Positions 46,641 to 58,952 of a DNA stretch of 64,000 nt are shown piece by piece (positions within the stretch are counted from its first letter, which is position 1; the number at the start of each line of letters is the position of its first letter). The position numbers and the translations under genes are program-made. The stretch is from Malus domestica. Taxonomy: Eukaryota > Streptophyta > Magnoliopsida > Rosales > Rosaceae. The stretch spans positions 379,501 to 443,500 of the forward strand of contig NC_091668.1 in the NCBI RefSeq assembly GCF_042453785.1, in the 5' to 3' direction. The notes below the pieces were generated by a model that ran no database searches, was not told the origin of the DNA, and saw only the letters and a list, made by a program, of their open reading frames with translations.

Positions 46641-48025
46641 TCGCACTGTGAGTTCAAGTTCTGAGGATTCCTTCTCTTTATTGTTACTCTATGTAGCTAT
46701 TTGATACGAAATACATTTGATAAGTTGGATGCTCAATTTTTGTGGCTTCGCGATTAAGAATTGTTGTGGACCTACCTAGGGTTTTTGTGTGAGAGTTGGG
46801 GTTTAGGATTCTTAAGCAGAATGCATGCTGATTTGTGTTCTACTTTCGATCAATTGCTAATTTGAATGTGACAAGGAATTAATATTTCAAATAACTTGTT
46901 GAACACTCTGCTCAATTTGAGTTTTGTTGATTGTAAGTGAATGGGGGATTTGTATTGTTTGCTTAGATTTCTTGCACTTGGTCCTTGGTTATAGGTTTTT
47001 ACATTGAAATTTGACCGACTTTTGGTTGAGAAAGTGTCGCGTGTCATGTGTTTTCTTAAGTTTTGGCAGATTCTGATCATGTGATGAATTTAGCATGTTA
47101 TCCGTTTTCAAAATTTCTAGGTAAAGTTAAGGGTTGTCTCTTAAAAGTATGTTTCAGTTTCATGTTTCCTTATAATGCTCAAGTAGACAGCGAATCTTGT
47201 GTTATGTTTTGGTTCGTTTCTGTGTCTGGATATTTGAGGGTTGATGCGTTGGACAACCTGCATCTAGTTCTGTACCACTACCATCACACTACACTCTGAA
47301 CATCTCTAATTGAGTAAAACTTCTACTACCGGTTTCATATCCATCCTATCTTTCTACTCTCGTGGCCAATGCTTTTCTGCCCCAATTCATAGAATTTCTG
47401 TCATGTTCAAGCTTGTGTTGCCATATCATTGATTTGTGTGCATACGCACACATTGGCTTCTGCACCTTTGAAGCCGGTACTTCATTCCTTAACATCATCC
47501 GCAAACAAGCAAACTCATTGAACTTTGTGTGTTGTATGATTGGTGTGAGCGAATAACTTGTTAGCCTATGTATTCAACAATTCAGGTCGGAATACACTTT
47601 GGGTCCTTGCCTGTAAGCAGGTGTTCCTCCTTGTAGACGATTTAGATATGTGGTAGAACTTGTCATTTTCTAGTTTCATTGAGAGATTTTGATATGTGTA
47701 GAACTGTAATTGACACTGAAGGAGGAATGACTCATTATAAGTAACAAGCCAAGCGGTGTTCATTGGGTTTTACTATTATTTTCTTTGGTACATAAACATA
47801 GAGGTCTTTTACCATGAGTCGAAATTGCTTTCCCTTGCACGCATTTCACTCAATGATTCTGGGGGATTGGTTTGGTCTCTGTTTTCATATGGGCCTTCAA
47901 TAGTATGAAATGAATGCATTGAAGCTGTTGGGAGGGTCAGTTTGAGGAGAGATTTTTGTGTGTGTGTTAGGAACACAGTCTGGTACATCAAGTGTTATAA
48001 TCCATTTTGAAACCCTCTTATGTTG

Positions 48026-48213
48026 TGGGGATCTTAGGAATCTTCACATCTTAGCCGTTCATTGTACATCGTGCAGTCAAATTTTGTCAGATACTTTTGT
48101 GTTTAATTTTAAATATAAAAAAAGTCAAATGATTTATAAGCGCACGATACCTGATGAATGACTAAGATGTGAGAATTCCTAGGATCTCCACAAAGTGGAT
48201 CCGGATAAGATCC
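48026..48213. mobile_element. Family-A MITE, copy 4
   Basis: It begins GGGGATCTTAGGAATCTTC and ends GGATAAGATCCC. Arms hold TTCATTGTACATCGTGCAG and GCGCACGATACCTGATGAA around TTTAATTTTAAATA. It closely follows the copy at 10703. Non-coding. Confidence 0.68.
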
Positions 48214-48316
48214 CATTCCATGAAAGTAATAGAGTGTTGTGTATCTTATTTGAATTTTGAGAATTGATCAGCTTAGTTGTAGGGCAAGTAACTTTTGTAG
48301 CTTTCACACCCATTTT

Positions 48317-48318
48317 CC

Positions 48319-48367
<49 letters not shown>
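48317..48367. repeat. (GT)n(GA)n compound microsatellite
   Basis: About 10 GT units pass directly into about 13 GA units. It would vary in length between individuals. Confidence 0.95.
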
Positions 48368-48500
48368 TAGGGATTAGGTTGTGTGATGATTGAGATTTGA
48401 GGGCAATGGTTTTTTTTTTGGTCAATTGATTTGAGAGCAATGTTATGTCGTAGAGAATAGGGATTAGGTTGCGGGATGATTGAGATTTGAGAGCAATGAT
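48368..48500. repeat. Tandem duplication, period about 89 bp
   Basis: GGGATTAGGTTGTGTGATGA followed by TTGAGATTTGAGGGCAATG at 48369 recurs as GGGATTAGGTTGCGGGATGA and TTGAGATTTGAGAGCAATG at 48458. A shortened third piece GATTTGAGAGCAATG lies between. No coding role. Confidence 0.75.
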
Positions 48501-48852
48501 TGTTTGCATGTCGTATTACTTTTTGTGGGCCTCACTGCGTACATGATTGAGTCCAACATAAGTTTTAAATCTTTTTTGAATAAATGTTTTTGTGGAACAG
48601 CTGTCTTGTGCTGTGTTACGTTACTATGTCTATACCATGGCCTCAACATAGATTTGGTTCTTTTTGAGATTGTATGGTTTGAATTCAACATGCCAACTAA
48701 TCATGAGAATATTTTTGCTTACTACCTTTAAGTTATGATGGTGATGCCTATTATCCTATTTATGAGTTTAAATTTCGAGATGAATAGACATAAATTTCAA
48801 AATTTAAAGTTATTCAATGATAAAGTAGGGTATGAGCATTGAGCATTACCAC

Positions 48853-49726
48853 TAGGGATGGGCAACAGTTATGGCGGGCGGGTAACCATGATTATTTACC
48901 CATAACCGTTTATGTTCATACCCGTATAACCGTTTACCCGTTGGGTAATTGCCTAAATGGTTATACATATACCCATAACCGTTTATAAACGGTTAACCAT
49001 ACCCATAACTGCATACCCATTTAACCGTAACCGTTTAATACTCATTTACCCCGTTTATCTTTTGTTTTTTTACCATTGCCTCTTTTTCACCCGCCTACAT
49101 GTTTTTTAACAACTTAAAAATTAAAAAAAAATTGTCATAACTTTCTTTTTTTTTGATAATTAAACACCGTTATAGGTACATTCATCATAAATTTTAGTAT
49201 TTTAATTTTTTTAAGTTCTTATACCATTCCAACAATTAAAATAATAGTTTACGGACGATATTTTTAACTGTTATCAATGAAGGTAAATATAATATTTGCT
49301 AAGTATTATTGGATTACAAAAATTGTTTAGAAGACATTTCTGTCAAAGCATTTCTATCAATTTCACAGTTACTCGCAAAGAATTTAAATTAATTTGGCAA
49401 ATTCTTTGATGATGAGAATCATCATTCATGTAGCAATATTATTGAGAGAATGACCGATGAATTCCTTGCTAATTTATTGGGTGCTAAGTATTATTGGATC
49501 AAGAACATGGTTTGTGTTAGTTTTACATGTATAAAATAAATGGGTAAATGGTTACCCGTTTATAACCGTGGTTAATACTCATAACCGTCTATTTAAATTT
49601 CGTAGGTAAACGGTTATACCCATAACCGTTTATTTATCTAAACGGTTACCTATAACCGTAACCGTTTAATTTAAATGGATGGATAACCGCGGTTAACAAT
49701 AACCAATGGGTATTTGACCATCCCTA
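48853..49726. mobile_element. Non-autonomous hAT-like element with 8-bp duplication
   Basis: The 874-bp element runs from TAGGGATGGGCAA to GACCATCCCTA, with perfect 8-bp flanking repeats ATTACCAC at 48845-48852 and 49727-49734. An 8-bp duplication with TAGGGATG-like ends marks the hAT superfamily. Subterminal regions repeat AACCGTTTA/TAAACGGTT motifs many times, as transposase-binding sites of hAT elements often do. The interior has no transposase. Confidence 0.87.
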
Positions 49727-50402
49727 ATTACCACCACTTAAAGATGGTGAGCAAGAGCAAAAATGCACCCTCTAATCATGGTTAATGGGACCTACTACTA
49801 CCCAACAAGGCAAAGTAATCAAACATTATCAATTAATTCGTTGGGTTTGGGGCCGCATTTGAATTCTAATTTAGAAACATGTGTTGCCGCGCTGTGTGCC
49901 TTGTCCCGTGAATCCTAAATCTGCTATCTTATCCCTAAATTTGGTAAATTTGAGTGATAACTTCTACTATTCTTCTTGCATTGTGGGAAGGAAAGAATGA
50001 ATGGGTATAAGATCAACCAGTCTCCTAAACGAAGCGAATTCTGATTTTAGGTATTGGGTTACGAATTTTAATGTACAACTCATACTTTTAGTTTATTTTA
50101 TGTATTAGTCCAATTCATATTCGACCGTTGGTAAACATGTCATTAGTGACTTCTTTGGTCGGACTTTCTTGCATGTTTATTTGGGCTAAGACAATATAAA
50201 TTAATAAACAGTAACTTAATTGGCAATCATTTAGAAAATAATTCTTCAAACATGATATTTAATAAGAAGTTATTTACTGTAAAAAATTTAACAAAATTTT
50301 CTTTGTTACGCTGCACAAGTGATAATATAGAAGGGACCAATGTGAAAATCTTATATGCAGGAGTAAATATTCTTACTTGAGGTACTACATTTTAAGACAT
50401 TA

Positions 50403-50794
50403 GACCAACTCCAATGGTGGGCTAAAAGCCAAATTACCCCCTAAAATTTCCCCCCAAACCCACTCCAACCCAAGGGGAAAATTTGGGCTAAATGCTAAAC
50501 CAAGGCCAGATTCCCCCCGAAATTTAGCCTAGAAATTGGAATTTAAATTTTTCAATATTTATCAGAATTTAAATTTTTTTTAGATTAAAATGTTCATAAA
50601 ATTAATTTACGATAGTCTACATATTTATTTAAAAAAAATTAATTTAACAAAAAAATAGCCTAAATTTATTATTTAATAATCCCCAACTAAAATTTTAGGC
50701 TAGAACGGTTGGAGCAGAAAATTTGTTTTTAGGCTAAAAACTAAATTTTCCGGGCTAAAATATTTAGCTTTTAACCCAACCATTGAAAATGGTC
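50403..50794. mobile_element. Family-C PIF/Harbinger-like MITE (TTA duplication)
   Basis: The element starts GACCAACTCCAATGGTGGGC and ends CATTGAAAATGGTC, flanked by TTA (50400-50402 and 50795-50797). Subterminal GGCTAAAAGCCAAAT words are inverted at the two ends. At 392 bp it is almost the same length as its neighbour at 50848. Confidence 0.82.
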
Positions 50795-50847
50795 TTATAG
50801 GAGCAAAAGAGAGAGTAGAAAGTGGTTGAAAATTAAAAGGCCGGTAA

Positions 50848-51238
50848 GACCATCTCCAAACCTGGGCTAAAAGCTAAATTACTCCCCAAATTACCCCCCC
50901 AAACACTCTCCAACCCATGTTAAAATTTTAGGCTAAATGCCAAATGTTATTTCTGGGCCAAATACCCTCCAGCTTTCCCCTCGGGCTAAATCCCAAATAT
51001 TTATCGGAATTTAAATTTTTTTAGATTAAAATGTTCATAAAATTAATTTACAATAATCTACATATTTATTTTAAAAAAAAATTGATTTAAGAAAAAAATT
51101 AGCCTAAGTTCATTCTTTAATAATTCCGGGCTAAAATTTTAGGGCAGAAGGGTTGGAGCAAAAAAGATGTTTCTGGGCTAAAAGCCAAATTTTCCGGGCT
51201 AAAAAATTTAGCTTTTAGCCCAAGGGTTAGAGATGATC
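50848..51238. mobile_element. Family-C PIF/Harbinger-like MITE (TAA duplication)
   Basis: It starts GACCATCTCCAAACCTGGGC and ends GGGTTAGAGATGATC, flanked by TAA (50845-50847 and 51239-51241). It is 391 bp and lies 53 bp from the previous copy in the same orientation, each with its own duplication, so they are two insertions rather than a tandem duplication. Confidence 0.82.
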
Positions 51239-51545
51239 TAAGTATGGTGTCGTTCCATTCTCACGTGACTTGAATGTTTCTTGCGAACAACAAAGTCTGA
51301 ATTCATGTGCTTTCCTTTTTTTTCCTTTGTTTTTTTTTTCCAGTCAAACATGTGCTTGATTTTATTCTACGGATATCCTGTTACCATTACCCATTTATGT
51401 CAAAATAACGAGAAAGAAGGAGACAAAGAAAGAAAAAAAAAGAGTGAGGAAAGTGAGTTTTTGGTGGACATTCAAATTCTGTATTACAGCTGTATTATTA
51501 CCATAATAAAGTAAGTAATCCTGGCCTTGACTCTTGACTCGAGAG

Positions 51546-51690
51546 ATTTTTCAGTGTGATTGTCACACGTGATGATACATCACGTGTCGCTATATAAATA
51601 GTGAGATATGTGTGTTAAAAAGTTAATAACTTAAAAAATAAAATTTCTCACCACTTACCATCTGTGTTCCCGTCACAATTAAAAATTAAT
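51546..51690. mobile_element. Family-F MITE, copy 2
   Basis: CACACGTGATGATACATCAC near the left end and GTTAATAACTTAAAAAATAA in the centre match, in inverse orientation, the element at 15716-15893. It places a CACGTG word about 0.9 kb upstream of the SKS5-like gene. The ends are approximate. Confidence 0.6.
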
Positions 51691-52497
51691 CCTTGACTCC
51701 TGGGTAAGATCGAAGGCTATCACAAGAAGAATGAAACGAAACCCTATCTATATATGTGTATATAACCCTTACAAGTTTTGATTAATTGCGGAGGTAGCTT
51801 GTGAGATTCACGACAGCATTGACCCTCATATCATTATGTAATTAAGTAGAAGATTTGGGTTGGATTAGGCATTAATTATTCTAACTATATGGCGAATGGC
51901 AAATGGCAGATCAGAGTTGAGTGGAAAATGGTTGACTTGACTAATCAGTGAGTGATGAGGGATGAGTATAAAACTCATCACATTTTCTCACATGCATTCT
52001 CGTTGGTCTTGGGATGGCGCCAATACGAAACCACCGCCCCACCACCACCACCTCCACCTCCACACCCGCCTCCACACTCACACACAGCCAACCCATGTGG
52101 CAGACACACACTTCAGACTCCCAATTTATTCACTCATTAACTTCATAATTCAAATTCAATTATAAATCAAATAAGTAGAAAAAACACCACCGACACACAC
52201 CGCTATTTTATTTTCTTTCCATATTTTTTTCATTCCAAATAAAATATCATTTTTATTAACTTTCCCTCATTGTCTTTGCGGCCAGGCTGCAATACACGGC
52301 ATCCCTTTCCTGTGAGACTGTCTGTACCGCACTTAAATATATATACAGGCGCCATTCCTCCTCCATTCCATAGTCACCATCCGCAGCTCTGCTTCTCTCT
52401 TATTGTTCCAATTTCAACCCATCCCAACGCCTTCAAAATCTCTCAGTCAGTTGTTGGCTTAATCGGAGCTAATTCGACTGCCGTACGCATAACTAAA

Positions 52498-55400
52498 ATG
52501 CGGGTAAACGGAGCGGGAGGTGCGATTTCGGCACTGCTTTGTCTCGCCGCTCTCTTCTCCATAGCCGTCGCTGAAGATCCCTACAGATTCTTCGAATGGA
52601 ATGTCACTTACGGCGACATTTACCCTCTCGGTGTCCGCCAAAAGGTTTCTCATCCAAATCTAGTTATTTTATTTCTCGCATTGTTTTTACACGTTTATTC
52701 GAATCGGTATCTGATTCATCCGATCTGATTGAAATGAATGGGATTCCGATGTGTTGGATTTTCAGGGAATACTGATAAATGGACAGTTCCCGGGGCCAGA
52801 CATCCACTCCGTCACCAATGACAATCTCATCATCAACGTCTTCAACAGCTTGGACGAGCCTTTCCTCCTCTCCTGGTACTCACTCCACCCTCTCTCTCTC
52901 TCTCTGGTTCTCTGATTAGTTAGTGCAAATTGCAAAACCAAAGATTATACTAGATTAATATTTTATTAGTTATTTGGCATATTATTGGAATTAAAATGAC
53001 AAGATTACCCTGTTCTTTCTTAAACTATTTTAAGTCTTTGATTAGAGTGCGCAGGGTTACAGCGTCATGTGATTACTCATTTCGGAAAGAGGTTCTGTCT
53101 GGATTTCTTTCACGAAGGCTACCGGATCAAATGATATGGATTTTTAAAATTTGATCCGACAGCTACAAATGAAGGATCTTTTTAAAAGTTATAATAATTT
53201 TAACTGTTTGATCAAATTTCAAAATTCCGAATCACTTAATCCGATGATCTTGGTAGAAAAAATCCAGAGATAATCTCTTTCCACTTATTTCATACTAGTG
53301 CTGCATTGCACGTACATCTCTGACGCCTTTGTTCGTTTCACACTACTACTGTATTTCTTATTTGTATTTATTTGAGTTTGAGTTTAGATCTGGGTAATTG
53401 GGGGTACGTTTAGAGTTTTGGACGGGTTCAGTTGGGCATGTTGATTGCACTTGTTGAAGGGACGGAGGGCATGGAATGGAACAATCAGATCTAGTACTGA
53501 CCACGACTGCGACCAGACCAGCTGAGCTTTCTATATGTAGATATTACAAAAAATGACTCCATTCGTCTCTGATTAAGCGACAGCTGTGGCTGAGCTTAAT
53601 CATTTATATCTTGTTAACCAACATTACCATTATTTTGATTTTTTATGTTTATTTCCCCTACCATTATTGATTAGTTTGAGAACGACTTACACGATACAAA
53701 TTTAGGCTAGGTTTGGTATTGCTGTGCTTTGAAAAAAAATACTTCTATTGTGCTGTGAGAATAATTTGCTGCTTCACGTTTTCAGTTTTTTTTTAAAAAC
53801 CTAAAATTGTGAAAATAAGCTGTTTTTAAGTATTTACCAAACATTTTTTAACTAAGTTTTTTTTTATACCTATTTTTTATAAAAACATATCAATACCAAA
53901 TCAGTACTTATTCTACTGATTTTTCTTTTTTTTTTCTAAGCAATTTTTTAGCATCTTAATAAATTAAGTTACGATTTTTTTAAGTCTGTTGGCTAAATTG
54001 TCATTGAACAGGAAGGACCATGAAAAAAAGTAGAAAATTAATTGTCTTTTGGAACCTTGCGACTGGTGACTGGTTTCTTTTTGCTGAAATATATCTCAAA
54101 ACGAGAAATCTTTTGGTTTGTCTACAATATGGCTCGGTACAAGCGTTATAATAAATTGATTGAAATTTTTCTTTTTCAAAATTTTGATCAATTGTAGTAT
54201 TATATTTAGTATATCGAATTGTAGTATTATATTTAGTATAATAAACCTAGAGTCATCCATTAATGAAATATATTAAAAGAAATCCAGTCAATTGATCAAT
54301 TCTTGTTAAAGAAAGCAGGAGGTTATTTAACGAATCAATATTTTATTTTATTTGGTTTTGTGAAAATAGGAACGGAATCCAGCAAAGAAGGAATTCATTT
54401 GTGGACGGAGTGTACGGAACAACCTGCCCAATACCACCGGGGAGGAACTTCACCTACATTCTCCAAGTCAAGGACCAAATCGGAAGTTTCTACTACTTCC
54501 CGTCACTCGATTTCCACAAGGCTGCCGGCGGCTTCGGAGGCATCCGAATTCTCAGCAGGCCCAGAATTCCCGTCCCCTTCCCCGATCCTGACGGTGATTA
54601 CACTGTTCTTATTGGCGATTGGTACAAGTCTAATCACACGGTAAATCCTTTTTTCCACTCCTTTTTACTTTTTCCACTAAAAACACACACAATTCATTTA
54701 CCCGTGTTCCTAGTCACATACATATTCCCACCTTTTTAGGTTTGATGTGAAGTTTTCCCGCATTTCGGAAGGAAAGAAAACAAACAAAAATCATAATGCG
54801 CTTACTTCGGTTGCATGTTATCGTTTACTTTTCTGTAGCACTGGACCTGTTTGACATCTGTTATCCTGTCTTGGCAGGATTCTATTCCCCTTGGACATGG
54901 ATCCTCTCTGGATCCAGTTGTCCTAATCCACTTAGTCAAATCATCCGGACAATTGAAATTTGATCCAACGATTACAAATAGGGACTCATTTTAAAAGTTA
55001 TTAACTTTAGCCGTTATATCAAATTTCAATGATCCAGATGATTTGACTAGGTGGATTAGGACAATTAGATCTGGAGAGAATCCATGTCCCTTCCCCTTAT
55101 TTTTCTCTCATTTCCTCCTCTTCTCTCACACTCTTTTTTGTTTCTTTCTTTAAAATTTTAAAACAAGACGTTGACGTGATATAATCATAACTGTTTAAAT
55201 AGGAGAGGAGGAAGGAGAAGAGAGATTAGGTTGGATGAGAATCCTACCCTCAGTAAAACAGTTCGTTTTGCGCTTTTATTCTTTTTTTCTCTTACAAGTT
55301 ACAAACTATAAAATAATTTACACTAAATTATGAAGAAATTTGAACACAAGACTTCAAATACATGAATGAATGCTCTAAATTGAGCTACAAGTTTATTTCC

Positions 55401-57884
55401 ACTCGAAAGCAATTTTTTGTGAAAGAAAAAGAATCAAAAGCAATTTTTGCAACTGGTTTCTTTAGAAAAAGAAAATTAGATTAACGATTTTTGAATTTCA
55501 AGCCATTAAAGTTTTAGTCGTTGATCTAAGAATTGGTGAGTATCGATGTTCATAAAATTGTTATAATGTAAAAATAAATAAGAGAAGAGTTTTAATAGGA
55601 TTACTAAAAGAACCAGCGCTCTACAAAATATTCACACATTTCTTTTTATCTCTCTTTCTCAGTTTTTAAAATTAATGACGGGGGTGTGAGAAATAAATAT
55701 GAAAATATTGATAGCACCTCCTTATCGAAATCGTGGTAACCCTTGGTGGTCTGCGGGCCTGTGGATAAGAGTGTCTGTGTGTGTATGTTGGACCACAGAC
55801 GCAGTGTTGGGCGTGTCGCTTTCTTCATCTGCCCACTCCAAATCGCCCATTTAGTCACCCAGTTTTCCCCTAATCTTGTAACCTGTTGCGCATTGTTTTG
55901 TTGTGTCGTGGACTCGTGGGTCACTCGCATTATCTACCTCACGTGTGACCGAAAGCTAATAAAGCCAAACGGTTCATCTCTGAAACCATATCTCAGTAGC
56001 CGGAGAATTTTCTGATACATGCAAATATTTTACTTTATACTGTTTAAATTGCGGAAAAATATCGAACTCTAGTGCACAAAAAAGCATATCGGGTCAAGTC
56101 AATGCGACTACATTCACGTTAGTTTGATTGCTTTGTTAATTTATCAATGTTGATAATTTTATTTGTCTTGTACAGACCTTGAAGGCTCATCTGGACAGTG
56201 GTAAGAAGCTACCTTCTCCTGATGGAATCCTTATCAACGGTCGCGGTCCCGGTGGATTTTCTCTTAATTTCGAACAAGGTGTGCCTTCAAATTTAATCTT
56301 GATATCAACTTTTGCAATCACAACCATCCTACATTTATCTTCCTTAGATTGTTAATGGTGTATATTTATTACTGTATCTCATTGCAGGAAAAACGTACAG
56401 GCTCAGAATTTCAAATGTTGGGTTGCAAAATTCCCTCAACTTCCGCATTCAAAACCACAAAATGAAGCTGGTAGAAGTAGAGGGAACACACACCCTCCAA
56501 ACCACCTACTCATCCCTTGATGTACACGTTGGCCAATCTTACTCCGTTCTTGTAACAGCTGATCAGCCCGGACAAGACTACTACGTTGTAGCTTCCTCTC
56601 GTTTCACCTCTCCAATCCTCACCACAACCGGCACTGTTCATTACGCCAACTCTGCTGGCGCAGTCTCTGGCCCTCCCCCTGGCGGACCTACCATCCAAGT
56701 CGACTGGTCTTTGAACCAAGCCCGCTCTATCAGGTACCTTCTCGTTTCAGACGATTTCAATCAAATTGGACTAATGTCCTGACCACTGCTCGATGAACTT
56801 ATAAATGTTGAAACATGTTACGTCTTACAAGTTCTATATAGAGCTTTCGTTCAACTCTAGTCCTAGCCATCAAACGAGTTTATGTTTTAAGCCAACACAA
56901 TATGCAATATTCATTCATAATTAAATCTACACTTCAAGTTCGTCGATCATAATATAACGTCCTAGCTAATTGAATTTTACGCATGTATGTTATTTCAGGA
57001 CTAATCTTACAGCTAGTGGACCGAGGCCAAACCCACAGGGCTCATACCACTATGGACTGATCAACTTAACCAAAACTTACGTGCTAGAAAACTCCGCTGG
57101 TCAAGTGAATGGGAAGCAAAGATATGGAGTGAACAGTGTGTCATTTGTTCCAGCAGACACTCCCCTGAAGCTCGCAGACTACTTCAAAATTGGAGGAGTT
57201 TTCCGTGTTGGAAGCATCTCCGACAAGCCTACTGGTGGAGGATTGTACCTTGACACCTCAGTTTTGGGTGCTGATTATAGAACATTCGTCGAGATTGTGT
57301 TCCAAAACAACGAAGATATAATTCAAAGCTGGCATCTTGATGGTTACTCTTTCTTTGTTGTTGGGTAAGCTTACTCAATTATCAGCTCCATATGCTTAAC
57401 TCAATCCAGCCTATCTTGATAAATAATTCAAAATTGCTTGTCAAATATTTGCAGTATGGATGGAGGCCAGTGGACAACTGCTAGCAGGGATGCGTACAAT
57501 CTCAGAGATGCGGTTTCTCGTTGCACCACTCAGGTATATAATTACTCCTCGTTACTTTTGCATTTGATGCTCACATTTTAACAGCTACGACAATCAGGAG
57601 AAAAACAAAAACAAACAAGCAGTAACATAGGTATATACATGTGGTTAATTTATAGAATACTGTGAATGCAGGTGTATCCCAAATCGTGGACGGCTATCCA
57701 CATTGCGCTCGATAACGTGGGAATGTGGAACTTGAGGACAGAATTTTGGGCACGACAGTACCTTGGACAACAATTATATCTGCGTGTTTATACTTCATCC
57801 ACTTCACTTAGGGATGAATTCCCCATTCCAAGGAATGCTCGGCTATGTGGCAGAGCAAGCGGCCAGCGCACACGACCCCTCTAA
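52498..57884 (+). CDS. SKS5: SKU5-similar multicopper-oxidase-like protein (SKS5 type)
   Basis: Eight exons (52498-52644, 52766-52875, 54370-54640, 56176-56278, 56388-56733, 56999-57364, 57455-57533, 57672-57884) give 544 residues with matching phases. A signal peptide (about 1-25) ends before EDPYRFFEWNVTYGDIYPLG, so the protein is secreted to the wall. Three cupredoxin-like domains follow, with signatures GVYGTTCPIPPG, FYYFPSLDFHKAAGGFGG, KTYRLRISNVGLQNSLNFRI and ASGPRPNPQGSYHYG. Oxidase copper ligands are largely missing: the HWHG of ascorbate oxidases is SWNG and no C-terminal HCH is present, as in the SKU5 family, so redox activity is doubtful. The end ARLCGRASGQRTRPL matches SKS5-like proteins and has no GPI signal. 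A TATA-like AATATATATA lies near 52337. Intron 2 is 1.5 kb and holds two MITEs. SKU5 relatives influence directional growth and wall structure. Confidence 0.94.
53084..53282. mobile_element. Family-B MITE, copy 1, in SKS5-like intron 2
   Basis: It starts GGAAAGAGGTTCTGTCTGGA and ends AATCCAGAGATAATCTCTTT plus CC. The arms contain inverted GATCAAATGATATGG, ATTTGATCCGACAGC and GTTTGATCAAATTTCA words. It shares the interior pattern GATCC(A/G)ACxxxTACAAAT with the copy at 54893. Non-coding, 199 bp. Confidence 0.7.
53709..53905. mobile_element. Family-D MITE, copy 2, in SKS5-like intron 2
   Basis: It begins GGTTTGGTATTGCTGTGCTT, contains TGCTGCTTCACGTTTTCAG and TTTTTAAGTATTTACCAAAC, and ends TCAATACCAAATC. 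It is the same structure as at 60133 and the inverse of 15359. The surrounding splice sites are intact. Confidence 0.68.
54893..55090. mobile_element. Family-B MITE, copy 2, with 8-bp duplication, in SKS5-like intron 3
   Basis: The left arm GGACATGGATCCTCTCTGGA continues through CCTAATCCACTTAGTCAAAT, and the right arm is its inverse with few changes, giving terminal inverted repeats of about 70 bp in a 198-bp element. TTCCCCTT flanks both ends (54885-54892 and 55091-55098). Confidence 0.8.
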
Positions 57885-58262
57885 ACTCTAAATTAAGGCC
57901 TATGCCAGCAAAGTGCGAGCGAGTGAAGGGCCTCTGCGATCGAGTTTTAGCTTATCTGGTTAAGATAGAACAACAGTTAACTCAACTGTTGCTCCTTATT
58001 TGATTTTTCTGGGGTGCCGTTTGATTACGACATATATTTATGCAGCATGATCGGAATTGTCAAAGACCTCAGCTCGAGGTCACATTAATTCTTTCCTAGA
58101 ACAGATTGATTGATTGTATTCCTTTTGTTATTGTACCAGTCTTCGTATTATTATGATAAGGTTGGGTGACCCTCCTGTCCTCAAGTTGTTTCTCGATCAT
58201 CTCTATCCTCTAGTTTTCTATTAATATATACTTTTGCTGCGTACATATATAAGATAATATTG

Positions 58263-58465
58263 GGCTCGTTTGGAAGTGCTTTTAAAATGAATGAAAACGC
58301 TTTTGTTGAAAATGTTTTTGAAATCAATCCCTAGTAAAAATTCAAGTGGATCCTGGAAAAGTACTTGAAGTGCTTCCTACAAGAAGTACAAATTATCTGG
58401 TGCTCCTTTCAAATCAATTTCACCAAAAGCATTTTTGTCATTTAAAAATACTTCCATACGAGTCT
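58263..58465. mobile_element. Family-E MITE, copy 2
   Basis: It begins GGCTCGTTTGGAAGTGCTTT and ends ACTTCCATACGAGTC, so the ends are inverted. The interior matches the plan of the element in LHT8-like intron 3. Non-coding. Confidence 0.68.
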
Positions 58466-58473
58466 ATGCATAT

Positions 58474-58952
58474 TGTTCTAAAAATTCCCACCTAGCGCCG
58501 TCTAGGAGCTAGGCGGCTGGCCACCGTCCCGATAAATGTTTAGACGTTTGAAAATTAAGAAATGACCCCTAAACCTGCTGAGGCGCTCACCTAGACCGCC
58601 TAGGCACCGATTAGGTTGTGACTCACTTAAACATAAAATATATAGCTTTCATTTTGTATTTTATTTTTTTACAATAAATTGTAAAGACTTGTTAAATACT
58701 TAAATGAACACACATTATATGTTTGTTCCTCATGTTTTCATTATGTCAAATACTTCAAAATATATATGTCATTCTATTTTGTAGTTTATGATGAAATTAT
58801 ATATTTTTTAAGTATATATAGACACTTATTTACACGAAATATAATAGATTTACTTAAATCCGCTTAATCCGTCTAGACGCCCGCATAAGCCCCGTCAAAG
58901 CGCTAAACCCCATCCCGCCGCCCGACTAGCGTCTAACGTCTTTTAGAACCTT
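58474..58952. mobile_element. Family-J inverted-repeat element
   Basis: The left end TTCTAAAAATTCCCACCTAG with GCGCCGTCTAGGAGC pairs with the right end GCGTCTAACGTCTTTTAGAA. Both ends are GC-rich (GGCGG/CCGCC, CCTAG words) and the middle is AT-rich. About 480 bp, no coding. The superfamily is uncertain. Confidence 0.65.

Larger units (their letters stand above)
46641..52497. other. Long intergenic region rich in small transposons
   Basis: Contains the 3' region of the 46314 gene, a family-A MITE (48026-48213), a (GT)n(GA)n microsatellite, a 90-bp tandem duplication, a hAT-like element (48853-49726), two family-C MITEs (50403-51238), a family-F MITE (51546-51690) and the SKS5-like promoter. 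No further gene is supported. Confidence 0.6.

Noticed and set aside
47063-47556. Short frames downstream of the 46314 gene
   Set aside because: No domain, no start or splice support, and ordinary AT-rich composition.
55743-56015. 90-residue frame in SKS5-like intron 3
   Set aside because: It is wholly intronic with no similarity to any family I know.
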